Origin: Bryum argenteum
Taxonomy: Eukaryota; Streptophyta; Bryopsida; Bryales; Bryaceae
Length of the DNA: 64,000 nt
Assembly (NCBI GenBank): GCA_037043015.1
Contig: CM073324.1
Coordinates: forward strand, 8,143,013-8,207,012
Direction: 5' to 3'
The notes beneath the pieces were generated by a model. The model did no database searches and was not told the DNA's origin. It saw nothing but the letters and a program-made list of their open reading frames with translations. The position numbers were made by a program, and so were the translations under genes. Positions 46,035 to 58,188 of this stretch are shown here, one piece after another; positions within the stretch are counted from its first letter, which is position 1, and each line of letters begins with the position of its first letter.

Positions 46035-49000
46035 TTATATTGCTGCGGCCGCAACAAAATTCCTGTTGCTCATGTTGCCCATTGGGACAGATTGCCAACC
46101 ACTAGCTTCACTGAAGACTTCCATCTGCAACCGAAACCGAGATCAAACCCATCAACAAGTCGGATTGAACATGTATTCCATGTGCGTGATGCTCACGGAA
46201 GTCAAAAGATGTATGCTGCGTAACTTGGTGTAAAATTGAAGAATTAAATATACTCAGAAATGGCTTACCTTCATTTTACTTGTGTGAAAGGATTGCTTAA
46301 AAAATTCCATTCCACCCAGCGTGTATATTGCATCACCGAAACTCACAGACGCTCCATAAGCGCGTGCAGTGATCATAGGAGGTCCCTGCAAGATAATCAA
46401 ACAAGCCTCAGTAACTGGAGGCTAATCTGCAACTACAAACACATTTTTCTGGTTTGTAATATTCTGCATGTAAACATATGCTATTCTCCAGTCGGCACAT
46501 TTGTATCTGCGAACTACCTGGGATACATTTGATTTACTTCCTCACTCATGTAATTCTTACTGTCTTCTCATTAGTTATAGTGCCTAGAATTAGACGCAAA
46601 AATGACACTCAATTAATGTTGACATGTAAAAGCCTCCGTTTCGTTTCTCTCCGTACATACTTGCTCGTGTTTAAGTTCTCAAGAGGTTGCCTTAGATCTA
46701 TTCTTTTTGTTTGAGTACCAATTTCGCACTTATATCTTGTATGACTGCCGATCAGAGGGAAGATATTAAGAGTTATACCACCCTTAATGAAGGGAAGGAA
46801 CTCTTTGATTCAGTTCCTCTTAGTAATTGGTGCATAGTAATTGGTGCATGAGAGACAAGAGATATGTCATTTCGAAGAACTACGAGTATACCCATATAAT
46901 AAGGTTCATGAACTGCATTAGATTATGAGGGTATCCGTACAACAAGGTTCATGAACCTCACTGGACTCTGAGGGTATCCATGCAACAAAGTTCATGAACC
47001 CCACTGTAGTTACGGTACATGACTGGGGCAATGAGCACCATGCCAGCATGGGAAACAAACCCCAACCACCTTAATGAAGGCCATGAGTCTCAACAATGAC
47101 ACCTGTGGTGCCTCGTTTTTTGCTCACATGAATACCTCAAGGCAAGAGTCCAAGTATTTGAGAAGCGGATTCTTACCGGCATCCACCTATTTGCACGTGG
47201 GTCGTAGACTTCTACTGAGTTCAGGAATCCTAAACCGCCATCAAATCCTCCAAGGGCATACCTAAGGAGCAATCCACACAAGTGATATGAATAAGCAATC
47301 CGAGAAATTCACTCAGGATGGGCATTGCTTAAAAAAAATCACGGAGCTGAGTGTCTCTTACAAATTATCGTTGAGACAAGCTGCTGTTAAACTCCCTCGT
47401 CGAACACTCATGGGAGCAATTTCTCTCCATATACCTTCTCTAGGATCAAACCTTTCCCCACTCCTGTACTCACAAGCGGAACATGTAAATGCAACATCCA
47501 GACACAAAAAAACAGCATAAATACGATCGAGAATGATTACGTTGAGATAGTCATGAACATACGTCAAGTAATTTACTCCATCAAAGCCACCGAGTGCGTA
47601 AATGGCGCCATTGAGCTCCGTTGACGCCACACAGAAACGCTGATCAAAAACGAAAAGTCGATATTGAAATTAAGATACGATAGGTCCTATGAGATGGAAT
47701 AGAATGCGCCACACTGTAATGGACGAGACTTACTTTTTCGAGCATCTTTGTTGAAGGAGTCCAAATACCAACGATTGGGTCATAGCATTCTGTATCATTG
47801 AACGATGAAGCACCATTTCCGCCACCGAGGGCATAAATCTTTCCACGAACAGTTGCCCCTCCTAAACTACCACGCTTGATAGCCATAGGAGGACACAACT
47901 CCCACTTATCAGTGGCGGTATCGTAACGCTCAACTGCAACCACAAAAGAGTATCACGTGAGATGCAGCTTTGGTGTGGCACACGAAGAAGTCTGAAGGTG
48001 AGGATTCGCACCAACATCCGACCATGATGCACCATCTCCACCTCCATACAAGTATATGGAGCCTTGGCAGAAACTTGTGGCTGCGTAGGCCCGGCATCCA
48101 AGTAAAGAAGCAACGTTTCTTAACTGATTTGATAGTGGCGAATATGCCACAACAGTGTCAAGCCAATCTTCAGATAATCCTCCTATTATGAACAGTTCTT
48201 GCGGGACACGCCGCGTTGGTGCGACAGGGTACTGGTCCGCATAAAATCCTAGAGAGGAAAGATACAGCAGCTTGTTGCTGTGATCCTGTCCTTGCGAGTT
48301 TAATGTGTTAACTTGCAGTTTTAGTTCATTCATTTCCGATCTCACTTTTGCAAGTTCAGCAGCCATATCCATCTGCGCACCCAACCAAATGTGATACCCA
48401 CTGCCCTGGCTGTTGTCAATGCTCTTGACATTCCAGTGATGCCACTAACAGAGTAACTGAACAATCTCCAAGTAAACAAGGTATGACTAAGCCTCTCAGC
48501 ATTGCAGCAAAACTTTCTCCAAGCACTTACAAAAACCACACTACCTACTTTTGATTGTTCTAGCATTGCGTTTGTTGTTTGTAGCTTCTCAAGAGCCTTC
48601 TGTTGTTCAAGTTGCTGCTCGGTGCGTGCCCGCAACTCAAGCATTAAGCGGTGTGACTCGATAGAATCTTGTCGCATCTGTCCAACGACAAGCTTTTCAG
48701 AGTAAGTACTGCTGTCCCAAACATCACTGTTGCGATTGTCAAATGAATACGATTCTTAGTATTGAGCTTGGGCACTTAGGATGGTACCTGGGCAATAGTA
48801 TTAGCGGAGGCTTCTAAGATTCGCTTGAAGACTGTAGCTGTTTTCAAATCCACTGCACTACTTGTAACCCAAAGCTTCTCCCGGTCTTCTCTAAGCAAGT
48901 TTTGCTCCATGGCGACCCTCTCCTTAGCTTGGAGCTCCCAATCGGCACCAGACATTCGCTTAGGGGTAAGAGCAACAACCATTTCACTCAAGGGATCAAC

Positions 49001-50222
49001 TTCATTGTATGGAAATCCACCTTGCATCGAAGTATCTCTTTGCTGAGAATCAATTCCACTGGAAATGTCGAGTCCTTGAAACCTCTCTAGTACCATAGAG
49101 GATTGCTTTTCCTGCTGCGGCGCAACTTTCTGCACTTTCTCTACAACTTGGCTAAACTGATCGGCTTTATCCAATTCGTGCCTATCGTTATTTGGAATAT
49201 CTACCTCTGGGCTATCTTCTACAGTGTTGTCAGCAACCTGTTTTAAGACATTGAAAATATTTTCAGATGCTTCCTGCTTAGCTTTACCATGATTAGAGAT
49301 ACTAGATTTCACGTCATTCGCAGTTTTCTTCGCTGTCTCTACCTTTTGCCAAGCATTACCTACGGCCGAATTGAACGTCTTCGGCTTCACTGGACCTGCA
49401 GCTTTCGCAGGAATAGACTTCACAGGGCCATGCATGTTCTTCATAAAAAGTGATACCAAATGATCTTTCTGAGAAATTGTCAGCTCAAACGTAAACTTCC
49501 CTTCAGCAAAGTAATTATCGGCAATGGCATCTCTAAAAATTCCCTCTGGAAGTGGATAACAACTTTGTCGTATATTGAATTTAACCTGCAATTTAGAATA
49601 CCCTTGCATCAGTGATGTATATCAAATTTAGTCGCCGCATTAAAAACGAAATGACTTTATAACACAAACTTGAGCCCCAAACAATATCCGCGATTGTATT
49701 AAAGTTGAAACACTTGACAACCCAACGACTACTGTGGCTACGAAATAGATAATATCAACTTCGGAAGAAAAAAACCTGAGCCGGGAACTGCGTCTTGCCT
49801 CGGCCCTCGGTCCAAGCACTGGGGTCTATGTTGGCAGCACCATCTCCAGCTGCCTCGTAGATTCCATGAAGTAAGCGTCCCGAGTAATTGAATAGGAATA
49901 GGGTCAATCCTGGTCGAATGTGTTGCACATACCTAATATGCTGCATCGGCAAACCTGCAATAAAACATCAAAGGTGTGATACATACAAAGAAAACATGAC
50001 CAGAAGCTATCAAAGAAGTATTTAGAACAAGGAGAGAGATCGCTTACCGAAGAGATTCTTATTCAAGCATTCGTTCATGGTAACATGAGTACATCCAAAA
50101 ATGACTCCGCCTAGTTCCGCTTTCCCCAAATTCCGCTGCGGTGGGGGTCCTATAGCTCCACCTCCACTCGGACCAGCACCTGCAGGAGTGAGGAACGTCT
50201 GCGTCTGCCTCCCTGCCCCCAT
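46035..50222 (-). CDS. DCD-domain kelch-repeat protein
   Basis: Eleven exons on the minus strand join in frame (50222-50048, 49954-49776, 49585-48788, 48677-48549, 48372-48012, 47933-47734, 47639-47563, 47463-47362, 47261-47177, 46385-46269, 46124-46035), giving about 770 aa. A Gly/Pro-rich N-terminus is followed by the DCD domain (about residues 33-170: GGVIFGCTHVTMNECLNKNLFGLP, GLTLFLFNYSGRLLHGIYEA, FPAQVKFNI, LPEGIFRDAI). Then comes a Lys-rich linker, a coiled coil (about 390-450, SHRLMLELRARTEQQLEQQKA) and five or six kelch repeats (from about 478: ELFIIGGLSEDW, SIYLYGGGDG, KIYALGGGNGASSF, AIYALGGFDGVNYL, YALGGFDGGLGFLNS, AIYTLGGM). DCD proteins act in plant stress and development; kelch propellers bind partner proteins. 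No break is seen. A 5' UTR intron acceptor lies near 50280. Confidence 0.93.
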
Positions 50223-51146
50223 TGTACGAGCTCGACAATGTCCCCTTCAGAACTACTGCATTACGATTTGTGTCTGCAGACAAACATGAAATTCCGGCAT
50301 TCATTAATTGTTCAAGCTTGAGCCTATACTGTCACAAATGCAGCAAGCCATTCACGAAGAAGCTAAACTAATCCTTGCACACAGATTCAAGTGCTACTGG
50401 GAACCCTAAGAACAGAGCAATTTACAGCTATATCCAATCGCCTCGTGAACATACAAGAATGGCTTGACGAACAAGCTCTTCCTGATTCAACAAGGAGAGA
50501 TTACACGAAACTTCGTCCACATTCTAGACCTACTCGAAAAAAACCTGATTCACTGTACAGGTGTTTTTCATGATGTACAATAATTGCAGCTCGCAGGTGA
50601 GCACATGCTTAAGCAAGCCGTTAGAAGAATCCTCGACGACAATTCGAAAGTACAAATCTAATGTCGGCTACTATGATGATGAATGGTCATTGCCAACCAG
50701 ACGTACCATGCCATTCAGAATCGAAAACCTCAAGTACAGACCTAAAACAAGACATGTACAGCAAAAATCAGCTACAGTTTATTGAACTCAAACCTCTGCT
50801 AATCAGAAATCACTTAATTATGGAAATCACCGAGTCGAAGCAAAACCTCAAATATAACTCTCACTAAAAACTGAAACAATACAAACATAATTTCCTTCTC
50901 GATCAGTGATCGTAATCCCTAATCGCGCCTGCAAACAGGAAATGACTATACTGTAGAGAACTGATACCATGCAATCTATAATCCTACAAAATTCCGACGA
51001 TTGAGCAGAATAATGTATTCGGTAATAACGTTTACTACAGTACATTTCATCTCGCTAGCTAGGAAGACATTGCTTACTTGCTCGAAATTCTTAAATCTCG
51101 AGTAGGCAGAGTAATCCAAACACGGAATACATCAAAGAATAAGGTT
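50223..51146. other. 5' leader and promoter region of the DCD-kelch gene
   Basis: A TTTGTCTGCAG acceptor-like site near 50275-50285 suggests a spliced 5' leader. No other gene is supported here. Confidence 0.35.
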
Positions 51147-51347
51147 CTACAGCACCTGGGAGTGTGTAAGGAATTCTCCGATGGGCGGCCCTTTAAGAGC
51201 GAGCACGCCGGCGATCAGAGAAATGAGAGATGATGTGAGGAGAGTGACGAGTTCTCCTGTTGCATCTGCTGCAGTGGAATTAAGCAAAATAATCGTGGGG
51301 CTCATTGCTCCATCTTCACCTTCTTCTCCACGTCTAAAAGGAAGCAT
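51147..51347 (-). CDS. Possible small single-membrane-span protein
   Basis: A 66-aa ORF starts at an ATG (51347) and ends with TAG. It reads MLPFRRGEEGEDGAMSPTII then a hydrophobic span (about residues 33-52, LVTLLTSSLISLIAGVLALK) and GPPIGEFLTHSQ. The local GC content is higher than the surroundings, and no stop interrupts a plausible membrane protein. I do not recognise a family. A CAG/GTGCTG donor-like site at the end leaves open that it continues by splicing. It lies about 0.9 kb upstream of, and on the same strand as, the DCD-kelch gene, so it could also be part of that transcript's leader. Confidence 0.35.
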   Translation of the reverse strand: MLPFRRGEEGEDGAMSPTIILLNSTAADATGELVTLLTSSLISLIAGVLALKGPPIGEFLTHSQVL

Positions 51348-51349
51348 AC

Positions 51350-52560
51350 CACCGGGTGCCTCCCATCCTCTCTTGGTTAAACCCTACCACCTGCTTTGCT
51401 TTGTGGCACTGTTACCGACAATGGTTGAATGCGACTCACTGTCGAACAGAAGATTCATCCAATGTATTGCTCCATTAATTAGTACTTTATTGTTAATTTT
51501 TTTATATTATATATATTTTTTATTTGTTTATATATATATTTTAAAAAAGAAAAGAAAAGAGGAAGTTGTTTTAGCAATTTTTGTAGTAAGATTTATAAAA
51601 TAACATTCCCTCACAAATTCAATGAACATGCAAGTTGGATAATGGATGAGAATAAATAGAATGGTTAGGATAGTCTACTCCTATTGATATGAAGGAATGT
51701 GGTGACGCAATTGGATGATATGATTGAGTGACATCATCTATTAATATGATTGAGTGACATGATCTGTTAATATGATTGAGTGACAAACTCGCACCAATAT
51801 GGAGGAATATGGAAGTGTGATCCATTGATGTGATCACACCTAATGGTAATATTGTTTACTAAAGAATGATTATAGTTGTCTTATTAGGTCATGTGATGAG
51901 GCTATGATGTAATTGCAGAATGAGTTGCGAAAGGCTATCCCTATCTCACATTCGTATTGCCATGTTTTTCATTTTTCAAATCTAAACTTTACATACAGAT
52001 TGCATAAATGTGATTCTTTTTTAATATGTAGTTTTGAGGTAACTGCAACTATGCCCCATAGGCAGATTTCTTTACCATAGTACTCAATTGATTCCTATTT
52101 ATATTGCTTGTGTCACTCATTCCTTGATGTTATGGAAAATTTTCTGATTACAACAAGTATAATGGAGAAAAGTTTTACAATAGATTTTAGCTATTAATAA
52201 AATTCCAATAGTAGATCAAATTTGTTCGCAGGGAGGAGCAATGATTTTGGCAATTCTATGGTAATACTATGTTGGCTCCACTAATATTTATGGCCTATGC
52301 ACAACTGAAGGATTGGAAATAGAACCATAGTTTCTCAAATGGATGGAATAAACTTAATAATTAATATGATAAAGCAATGGAAATACTTATCGTGTATGGA
52401 TATGTCTATTGCTTCATCTTTGTCTACTTCTCAATTGATTTTGTTTGTCATCCTTGCATTCTCCTGTGGCAACTGCTATCTTTATATTACATTCCATTTT
52501 TGCATGATTCAATCCGGTACACAATTTGCAATTCGAATTCTTCTTCGTTAACTCTATTGC
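51350..52560. other. AT-rich spacer with a short tandem repeat
   Basis: At about 51718-51790 the phrase ATGATTGAGTGACAT occurs three times with a period of about 28 bp. Otherwise the spacer is AT-rich with no gene I can support. Some of the ORFs at 52340-52560 may be the decayed start of the region that follows. Confidence 0.4.
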
Positions 52561-53752
52561 TTCTTTAGTATTCTCCATCACATCAACCGCTATTATATAT
52601 AGCTGAAGAGGAATATAAAGACATAGTAAACACGATGGAGACTTGGATGTGTGATACAGAACGCTGGAACGCTATATTTATGTTTCCATCCGAAGAAAGT
52701 GCAGAAGTTGTGATTCGTTTGCTAAATATTCCAGCAGAATCAGGTTGGACTATTATTACAGGTACTTATTTATTTGCTCCATAATCAGGCGCAAAAGGTC
52801 AAGTGATAAAGGGAGGGGGAAACTAGTGGCAACTTATAAACCAATGGGCCCATTATTATTGTAACGCAATATCCTTGGACGGTAGATGTGACGGAGAATT
52901 TTGCCGAAGGTGTGAAAAATTGTGATTCAGTATCCATGGAGCCTGCAGTTGGTTGGGACTTATGTGCAAAGTACCACGAGGCACGTTGCCCAAGGATTGT
53001 GGATGAGATTATCAAATCTTATTTTTGTCTTGAGAAATTGATGATTGTGGCTATTGGATTTATGCATATGACAGATGCATTATGTCGTCAAACCAAAGAA
53101 CTCGTACTATTTGAGCATGATGAAAATATGATAATATGGCTTCTATGATACTATGAGAGAATCCTCCGACGGATCCAACAGGAGATTTCACCGAATCTGA
53201 TGATGGTAATAACCATTCGAATTCTACAACAGATTTTCAGGGTTTTGGATATGAAGATAATGATAGACTTGGCGGTCCTCGAAAGAGAATGCGTTTGGAA
53301 GTTTGATTATCTAAGGGAAAGAAAAATTTGGAATACATTTGAGTGAAGACAATGAGTCTATGGATTTTTCAAGTCCTAGTACTTATCATGTTCCGCCTAC
53401 GCAAAAAATATCACAATTGAACGAAGAGGGCTATTATTATAATGCCCTCTTAGATCGTTGAAATGACGACATGACATGGTACATTCGGGAAGAAATTGCG
53501 AGTGATATTATAGGTGGAAAACCTATGTATAAGTATATTGCTTCAGATATTCGAGAACTTCAACAAATAATACCAGAGACTTCAACTGACGAGGGAAATT
53601 TGACAATAACGGAGGTGAATGAAGTAAATGCAAGTGTAATTACAGCTACAAATTTTGCAGAGAATGCATTAGTGCATCCATCTCTTCAAAACCCTTATAG
53701 TTTAGGGTTAGGCCTTTCTGATTTTGTAAAATCAATTAGAAGAATTTGTTAG
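52560..53752 (+). pseudogene. Decayed methyltransferase-like gene related to the 14.3-kb element's fusion gene
   Basis: Several open stretches in shifting frames read as one broken protein: LLYIAEEEYKDIVNTMETWM then DTERWNAIFMFPSEESAEVV (52595-52760); PIIIVTQYPWTVDVTENFAE, VGWDLCAKYHEARCPRIVDE, LMIVAIGFMHMTDALCRQTK and ELVLFEHDENM (52845-53148); an acidic stretch (53180-53310); and MTWYIREEIASDIIGGKPMY to SLGLGLSDFVKSIRR (53471-53752). LYIAEEEYKDIVNTMETWM aligns with LFITSAKQRDLLSALWTTE of the large element, and the IVAIGFMHMTDA...VLFEHDENM block aligns with VINVWGGGNVTE...VIEFVRSQD, the motif I-like part. Stops and frame changes at about 52785, 53149, 53305 and 53460 mark it as a relic. Confidence 0.45.
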
Positions 53753-54656
53753 TTATAGTAGTATGTGATGAGAAGTGATTATAATGTTATTGATATATAA
53801 AAGACTTGAGAGAATGTGATGGTTTTGCTTCTCTTGTATATGTGCACCTCATAGAAAATGAATTGCATTTATGAGTCTATTTTCGTTAAATGTGTATTGT
53901 GCGAATTGAAGTAACTAGGAAGAAATGAATTTTGTTACAATACTGAGATATCTTGTAAAATTCAACATGAAGCATCAACCCCTGAGGGTCCCTAGCTTTT
54001 TGGGCGTGATATCATCATTACTTTTGATGCTTTGTAAATTTAAATGTGAGTAAGGTATAGAAATCTCAAATGTTCAATCTAGTAACATAACTATTGTAGA
54101 TCATATGTATGAATTTTGGGATCATTAGGCCATGTAGATTGCAAGAGCACAATGTTTTAGTGCTAAAAAGGATGCTAAACTTTTCTTATCAACAAAGTAA
54201 GAGGTGAAATTTGTTTTCAATATTACTCAAATATAACACCTTTGAATTATAAAGTAGTTCCAAATCATTGCATAAACACATTGGTACCAAAAATGCCTCA
54301 TGAAAAATATACCGTAGTAGGAAGGCAGGGTCGGCACTTTTGTGCCGAATAATTAATTAAAGTTCGAAAAGTAGGGGTTGGAAAAATTTAAAAAAATTAT
54401 TAAAAAATCGGCTATTTATAGCCATCATTAATTTTTTCCGGCGGCTAACGAACTGTTTTGTTTGATTTTTGTTCATACTATTCATTGAATGCTCGATTTT
54501 CATCCATTTTCGCTGAAAATGGTTCAATTTGAAACATGCGTCGAACGTGCATTTCTCCTTCTATGAGTGTTTGTTTCAATGAGCTCTTTCTTTTTTTGAG
54601 AGTTTTGAATCATCACTGTGATTTAGAGTCTTCTTGGTAGTTTTTATGTTGTGGCA

Positions 54657-56439
54657 ATGGCTCCTACTCAAAAACGGATAGATTTGGGGTTTTTTGCCCC
54701 AATTAGCAAGGAGGAAATGGAGAGGAGATCGGAGCTGGAGTTTGTCGTTTTGAGTTCCAAGTTGGAGAAAGAACGATCTGTATCCAAGCATGTTGTTCCT
54801 AAACGACCAGTGGAAAGGCCAAAGAAGGAGGGCACCGCTCCATTTCTGAAGCCAAAAGTTGAGCGAATGAAGCCGCTCGTTTCAAAACCAAGGGGCAGCT
54901 ATAAAAATTGGTTTACTCCTTCTCTTTGGCCTCCTATTTTCAAAGCAATGCAACAAGCTAGGAATATTACAAATGCTTTGATGTACTTGAGGGCAGCCTA
55001 TAGACTAACCGGGATCTTTGCATAGCCCTTATGACTATCTTGCAAGGGGAACAATGTATGAGTGGTTCCATCCTAATGGAGACTTCAAAGATAACTACAA
55101 GAGGTGTGTGGAACTTGGCATGTATTTTGTTAAGGCTTCACAACACTGTCCTATACTCACCGATTATCCCATCCTTAGAGATGAGATATGCAATGTGCTA
55201 AGAAAGCAACGTGTAGGAGGTCAGCCACTATCCGCTGTCATTATGCAACCGTTGATAAAAGCCATTATTCAAAAGCGAGAACCCCAATTGCTTGAGGATG
55301 AAAAGTTCAAAGTTTCTACCAAGTGGACAAAGACTTTTGTCAAGTCTGAACTAAATTGGAGTTATCGTGCTGCAACAACGGCTGCTGGAAAACTACCGAC
55401 CGACTTTGAATTGCAAGGTTTGACAATGGCGCAAATGTGTGCTTATTTGATTAAGGTTCACAATATTCCTTCTTCTCTTGTTGTGAATAGTGATCAAACC
55501 GGTATTCATTTAGTACCTACAGGAGGCGCACGAACATGGGATACTAAGGGTATCAAGCAAGTAAATGTTCATGGACTAGAGAACAAAAGGCAATTGACTG
55601 TAGTTGTATCCTCTACAGCTACGGGTGAAGTTTTACCTTTTCAAGTTGTTTTCCAAGGACTTACTTCTCGATCTTTGCCACCATTGAACGATGGTCGCCG
55701 AGAATGCACTGATTGTGGATGGGATTTGACATATAGTCAGAATCATTGGTCCACTTTGGAGACATGCAAGAATTCTGTCAAGACAATTCTATCAAGTTAT
55801 CTCCGGTTACAAATTACTCTCTTAAGCTTGCCTAAGACACAAGAGATGATTTGGTTAATCGATTGTTGGAGCGTACACATCTCTAAAGATTTTAGAGAGT
55901 GGATGAAAGAGTTCTATCCACAAATCCATATGTTATACGTTCCGGCCAACTGTACCAGCATCTATCAACCAGCAGATGTGATACTACAACGTCCCTTCAA
56001 GCATGCTTTTCGCCAAGAATTCAACAAGTATACGATGAGTATGATTACAAGTCAAATTGATGCAAACTGCAAGATCAAAGTTGATTTCAAGATGTCTACT
56101 CTAAAGCCTTTTCTTTGCTCTTGGTTATTCTCTTCATGGTTATCTATATGCAACAAGCAGAATATGGTTAAGGTAGGATGGAGCAAGTGTGGCCTACTTC
56201 GTTCATTCGATGCAGAGTTTCAAAAAAATGCCATGATACAACACATGAAGTCCCCTTTGTTCAAAGTGGATACAAACATTCAACTGGAAACAAACAAAAA
56301 TGTAGAAGGTGAGGACATGGATGTTGAGGACAGTTTGGACGTGGTGATGGAAGACACACTTTCAAGAGTTGAGAATCTCTTTACTTCTCATGGTACAACT
56401 TCCATGGCTTCACTCCGTGGAAGGGCTAGAAAGAAATAA
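54657..56439 (+). pseudogene. Tc1/mariner-superfamily pogo-like transposase, one frameshift
   Basis: The first part (54657-55020) reads MAPTQKRIDLGFFAPISKEE and a basic, DNA-binding-like stretch ending AAYRLTG. A one-base frame change near 55015-55025 leads into the 473-codon frame (stop at 56437-56439). That frame carries a helix-turn-helix-like N-terminus (MQPLIKAIIQKREPQLL, then WTKTFVKSELNWSYRA) and the DDE catalytic domain: first Asp in VVNSDQTGIHLVPTGG, second in IWLIDCWSVHISKDF and third in STSIYQPADV-like CTSIYQPADVILQ. RTWDTKGIKQV and TVVVSSTATGEVLPFQVVF are typical of DDE_1 endonucleases. The order and motifs fit the pogo/jerky branch. Confidence 0.88.
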
Positions 56440-57069
56440 GTCTGCAAACAACAACATTCTTGGTAAGTATCAACTCCACATTTCTTTTGCTCTAATATAG
56501 TCATTGCTATAATTTTTATTATACCATTGAGATTCAAAAGTAATATTCAAAAAACTTACCAATCCTAGTGATTTTGATACATCTTTGCAGATTCCCATCC
56601 CAATGACCTGCAACAAGGAGTGAAATCATCAATGGGGAGAACAGATTGCATGATGACATTTCAACTTGACATGGTAGAAAACATCTTTATCATCTTCAAT
56701 TCCGCTACGGAGTAATATATTTGTCTACATTTTGCTAGAATGTTTTTGATCAACTCTTTTTTTCCCCCTCATTTTCTTTCTTTTTTCATTACAAGATACA
56801 TTATGTTTCACTCATATTGTGTAAGTCATTTCGCAGAAGTTATAAAGGTTCATTTTCTTTCATTTTGTTTATGGTGACATCAATACATGGAAAGTTATGA
56901 ATCCTTGAGAAGTTAAAAGTCAAATATGATTGCTTAATTCTTCCATGTTACAAGTCCCTTGAGAAGACTCAGCTAAGTGACGAGGAACATGTTATTACTC
57001 ACTATACATGAATACCCACTGAAGTTACATTTCAGTATGCGGAGCGAACAGAGAGTGTTGAGATCTTAC

Positions 57070-57870
57070 CCTTTCTCGGCGTTCTTTTCCGAGAGCAAGT
57101 CGTTCAGGAGCTGGACATTTTCAAACTCGCCATTATAAGTCGACCCGAGGATCGCACAAACGCAGATCGTGTTCTCGTCACAAAGCTCCACAGCTTTCTT
57201 TGGGTCCATGATGTAGTAGTCTTCTTTCAGCTTCACTTCCCGAAGCTCCACCCCGAAGTACCTTGCAAATTTCTCCCAACAAACCTAGAAAACAGAATTC
57301 CAAACATCATTAGTCCCTGATGGTTCGGAACAACGATTGCATTGTTCGAACGAGAGAGAGAGCGATAAAGAGAGTTCTATGCACCTGAACGTTGGCACCG
57401 GTAACCATGTTGGGCTTATCCCACGGCAACCCAGCGGCCTTGTGCTCGTTCTGCCATTTCCTCTTGAATGCAAGACCAGCAAGCATGATAGCCTCCGAGG
57501 ATCCCACTGTGCCTGCACCGATTGCTTGCTCGCCTTCGTCAATTGGCGCATTGAACAACCGAGCTACCATGTTCACGCATCGATCCTGCAAAAGCAAGTG
57601 CTCAAATCAGTCTCTCGAGATCGAACAACTAGATGATCGGGGTAAAAGCATCAAGATAGAATGCGGCGATCGAACCTAAAGCTCCGTGGTGATTGGGTAC
57701 TCGTCCATGTCGATGTAATTCTTGTTGAGAGCCGACATGATGAGCTTGTCGCACTCTGGCTCCATCCATGTCGTCACGAATGAAGCCAAGTTCAATCGTG
57801 GGTTGCCGTCTAACATAAGCTCATCGCTGATAATCTGGTATGCCGCATCCTTTGGCGTGGAAGCATGGAA
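57070..57870 (-). pseudogene. Glutamate decarboxylase gene fragment captured by the pogo element
   Basis: Three exons with their introns are preserved on the minus strand: about 57870-57676 ([50 protein letters not shown]), 57585-57385 ([34 protein letters not shown]) and 57284-57070 ([40 protein letters not shown]). This is the plant GAD sequence from the family's second quarter to its middle; the PLP-lysine region and the C-terminal calmodulin site are absent. The first exon ends in TAG at the splice site, where the family has Gln (CAG). Retained introns show capture at the DNA level, not by reverse transcription. Confidence 0.88.
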
Positions 57871-58188
57871 GCATGGGAGTCAAGTGGAGAGAGCCTGAGA
57901 AGCGGTAAATCTTATACCAAAGAGATAAGGACTCGGCTGCGGTTGCTCGTCAGCTGATTTTGAGGAGGTGATGAGTTGTGCATTATTTTTGTCAACGCAT
58001 AATAAGGGCTTCTCCTACAACTGTAATTTTGAAGATTCCGACTTGTAGACTTTTTTTTCTTCTTTTTCGGCTTTTCATTGAATTAATTTTTGTTGACTTC
58101 GACAAATTACTTCATTAATTTATTTTATTTTTCGACAACTTTTTTTTGGGAATTATTTTTTGCCGACCCTGCCTTCCTAATACGGTAT

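Larger units (their letters stand above)
54309..58188. mobile_element. Pogo-like DNA transposon with captured gene fragment
   Basis: Terminal inverted repeats of about 28 bp lie at 54309-54336 (ATACCGTAG then TAGGAAGGCAGGGTCGGCA) and 58161-58188 (inverted). Similarity may extend outward to about 54290 (CCTCATGA). Inside are a DDE transposase on the plus strand (54657-56439), and downstream an inverted piece of a glutamate decarboxylase gene (57070-57870). The element is about 3.9 kb. The transposase has one frameshift, so this copy is probably inactive. Confidence 0.85.
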
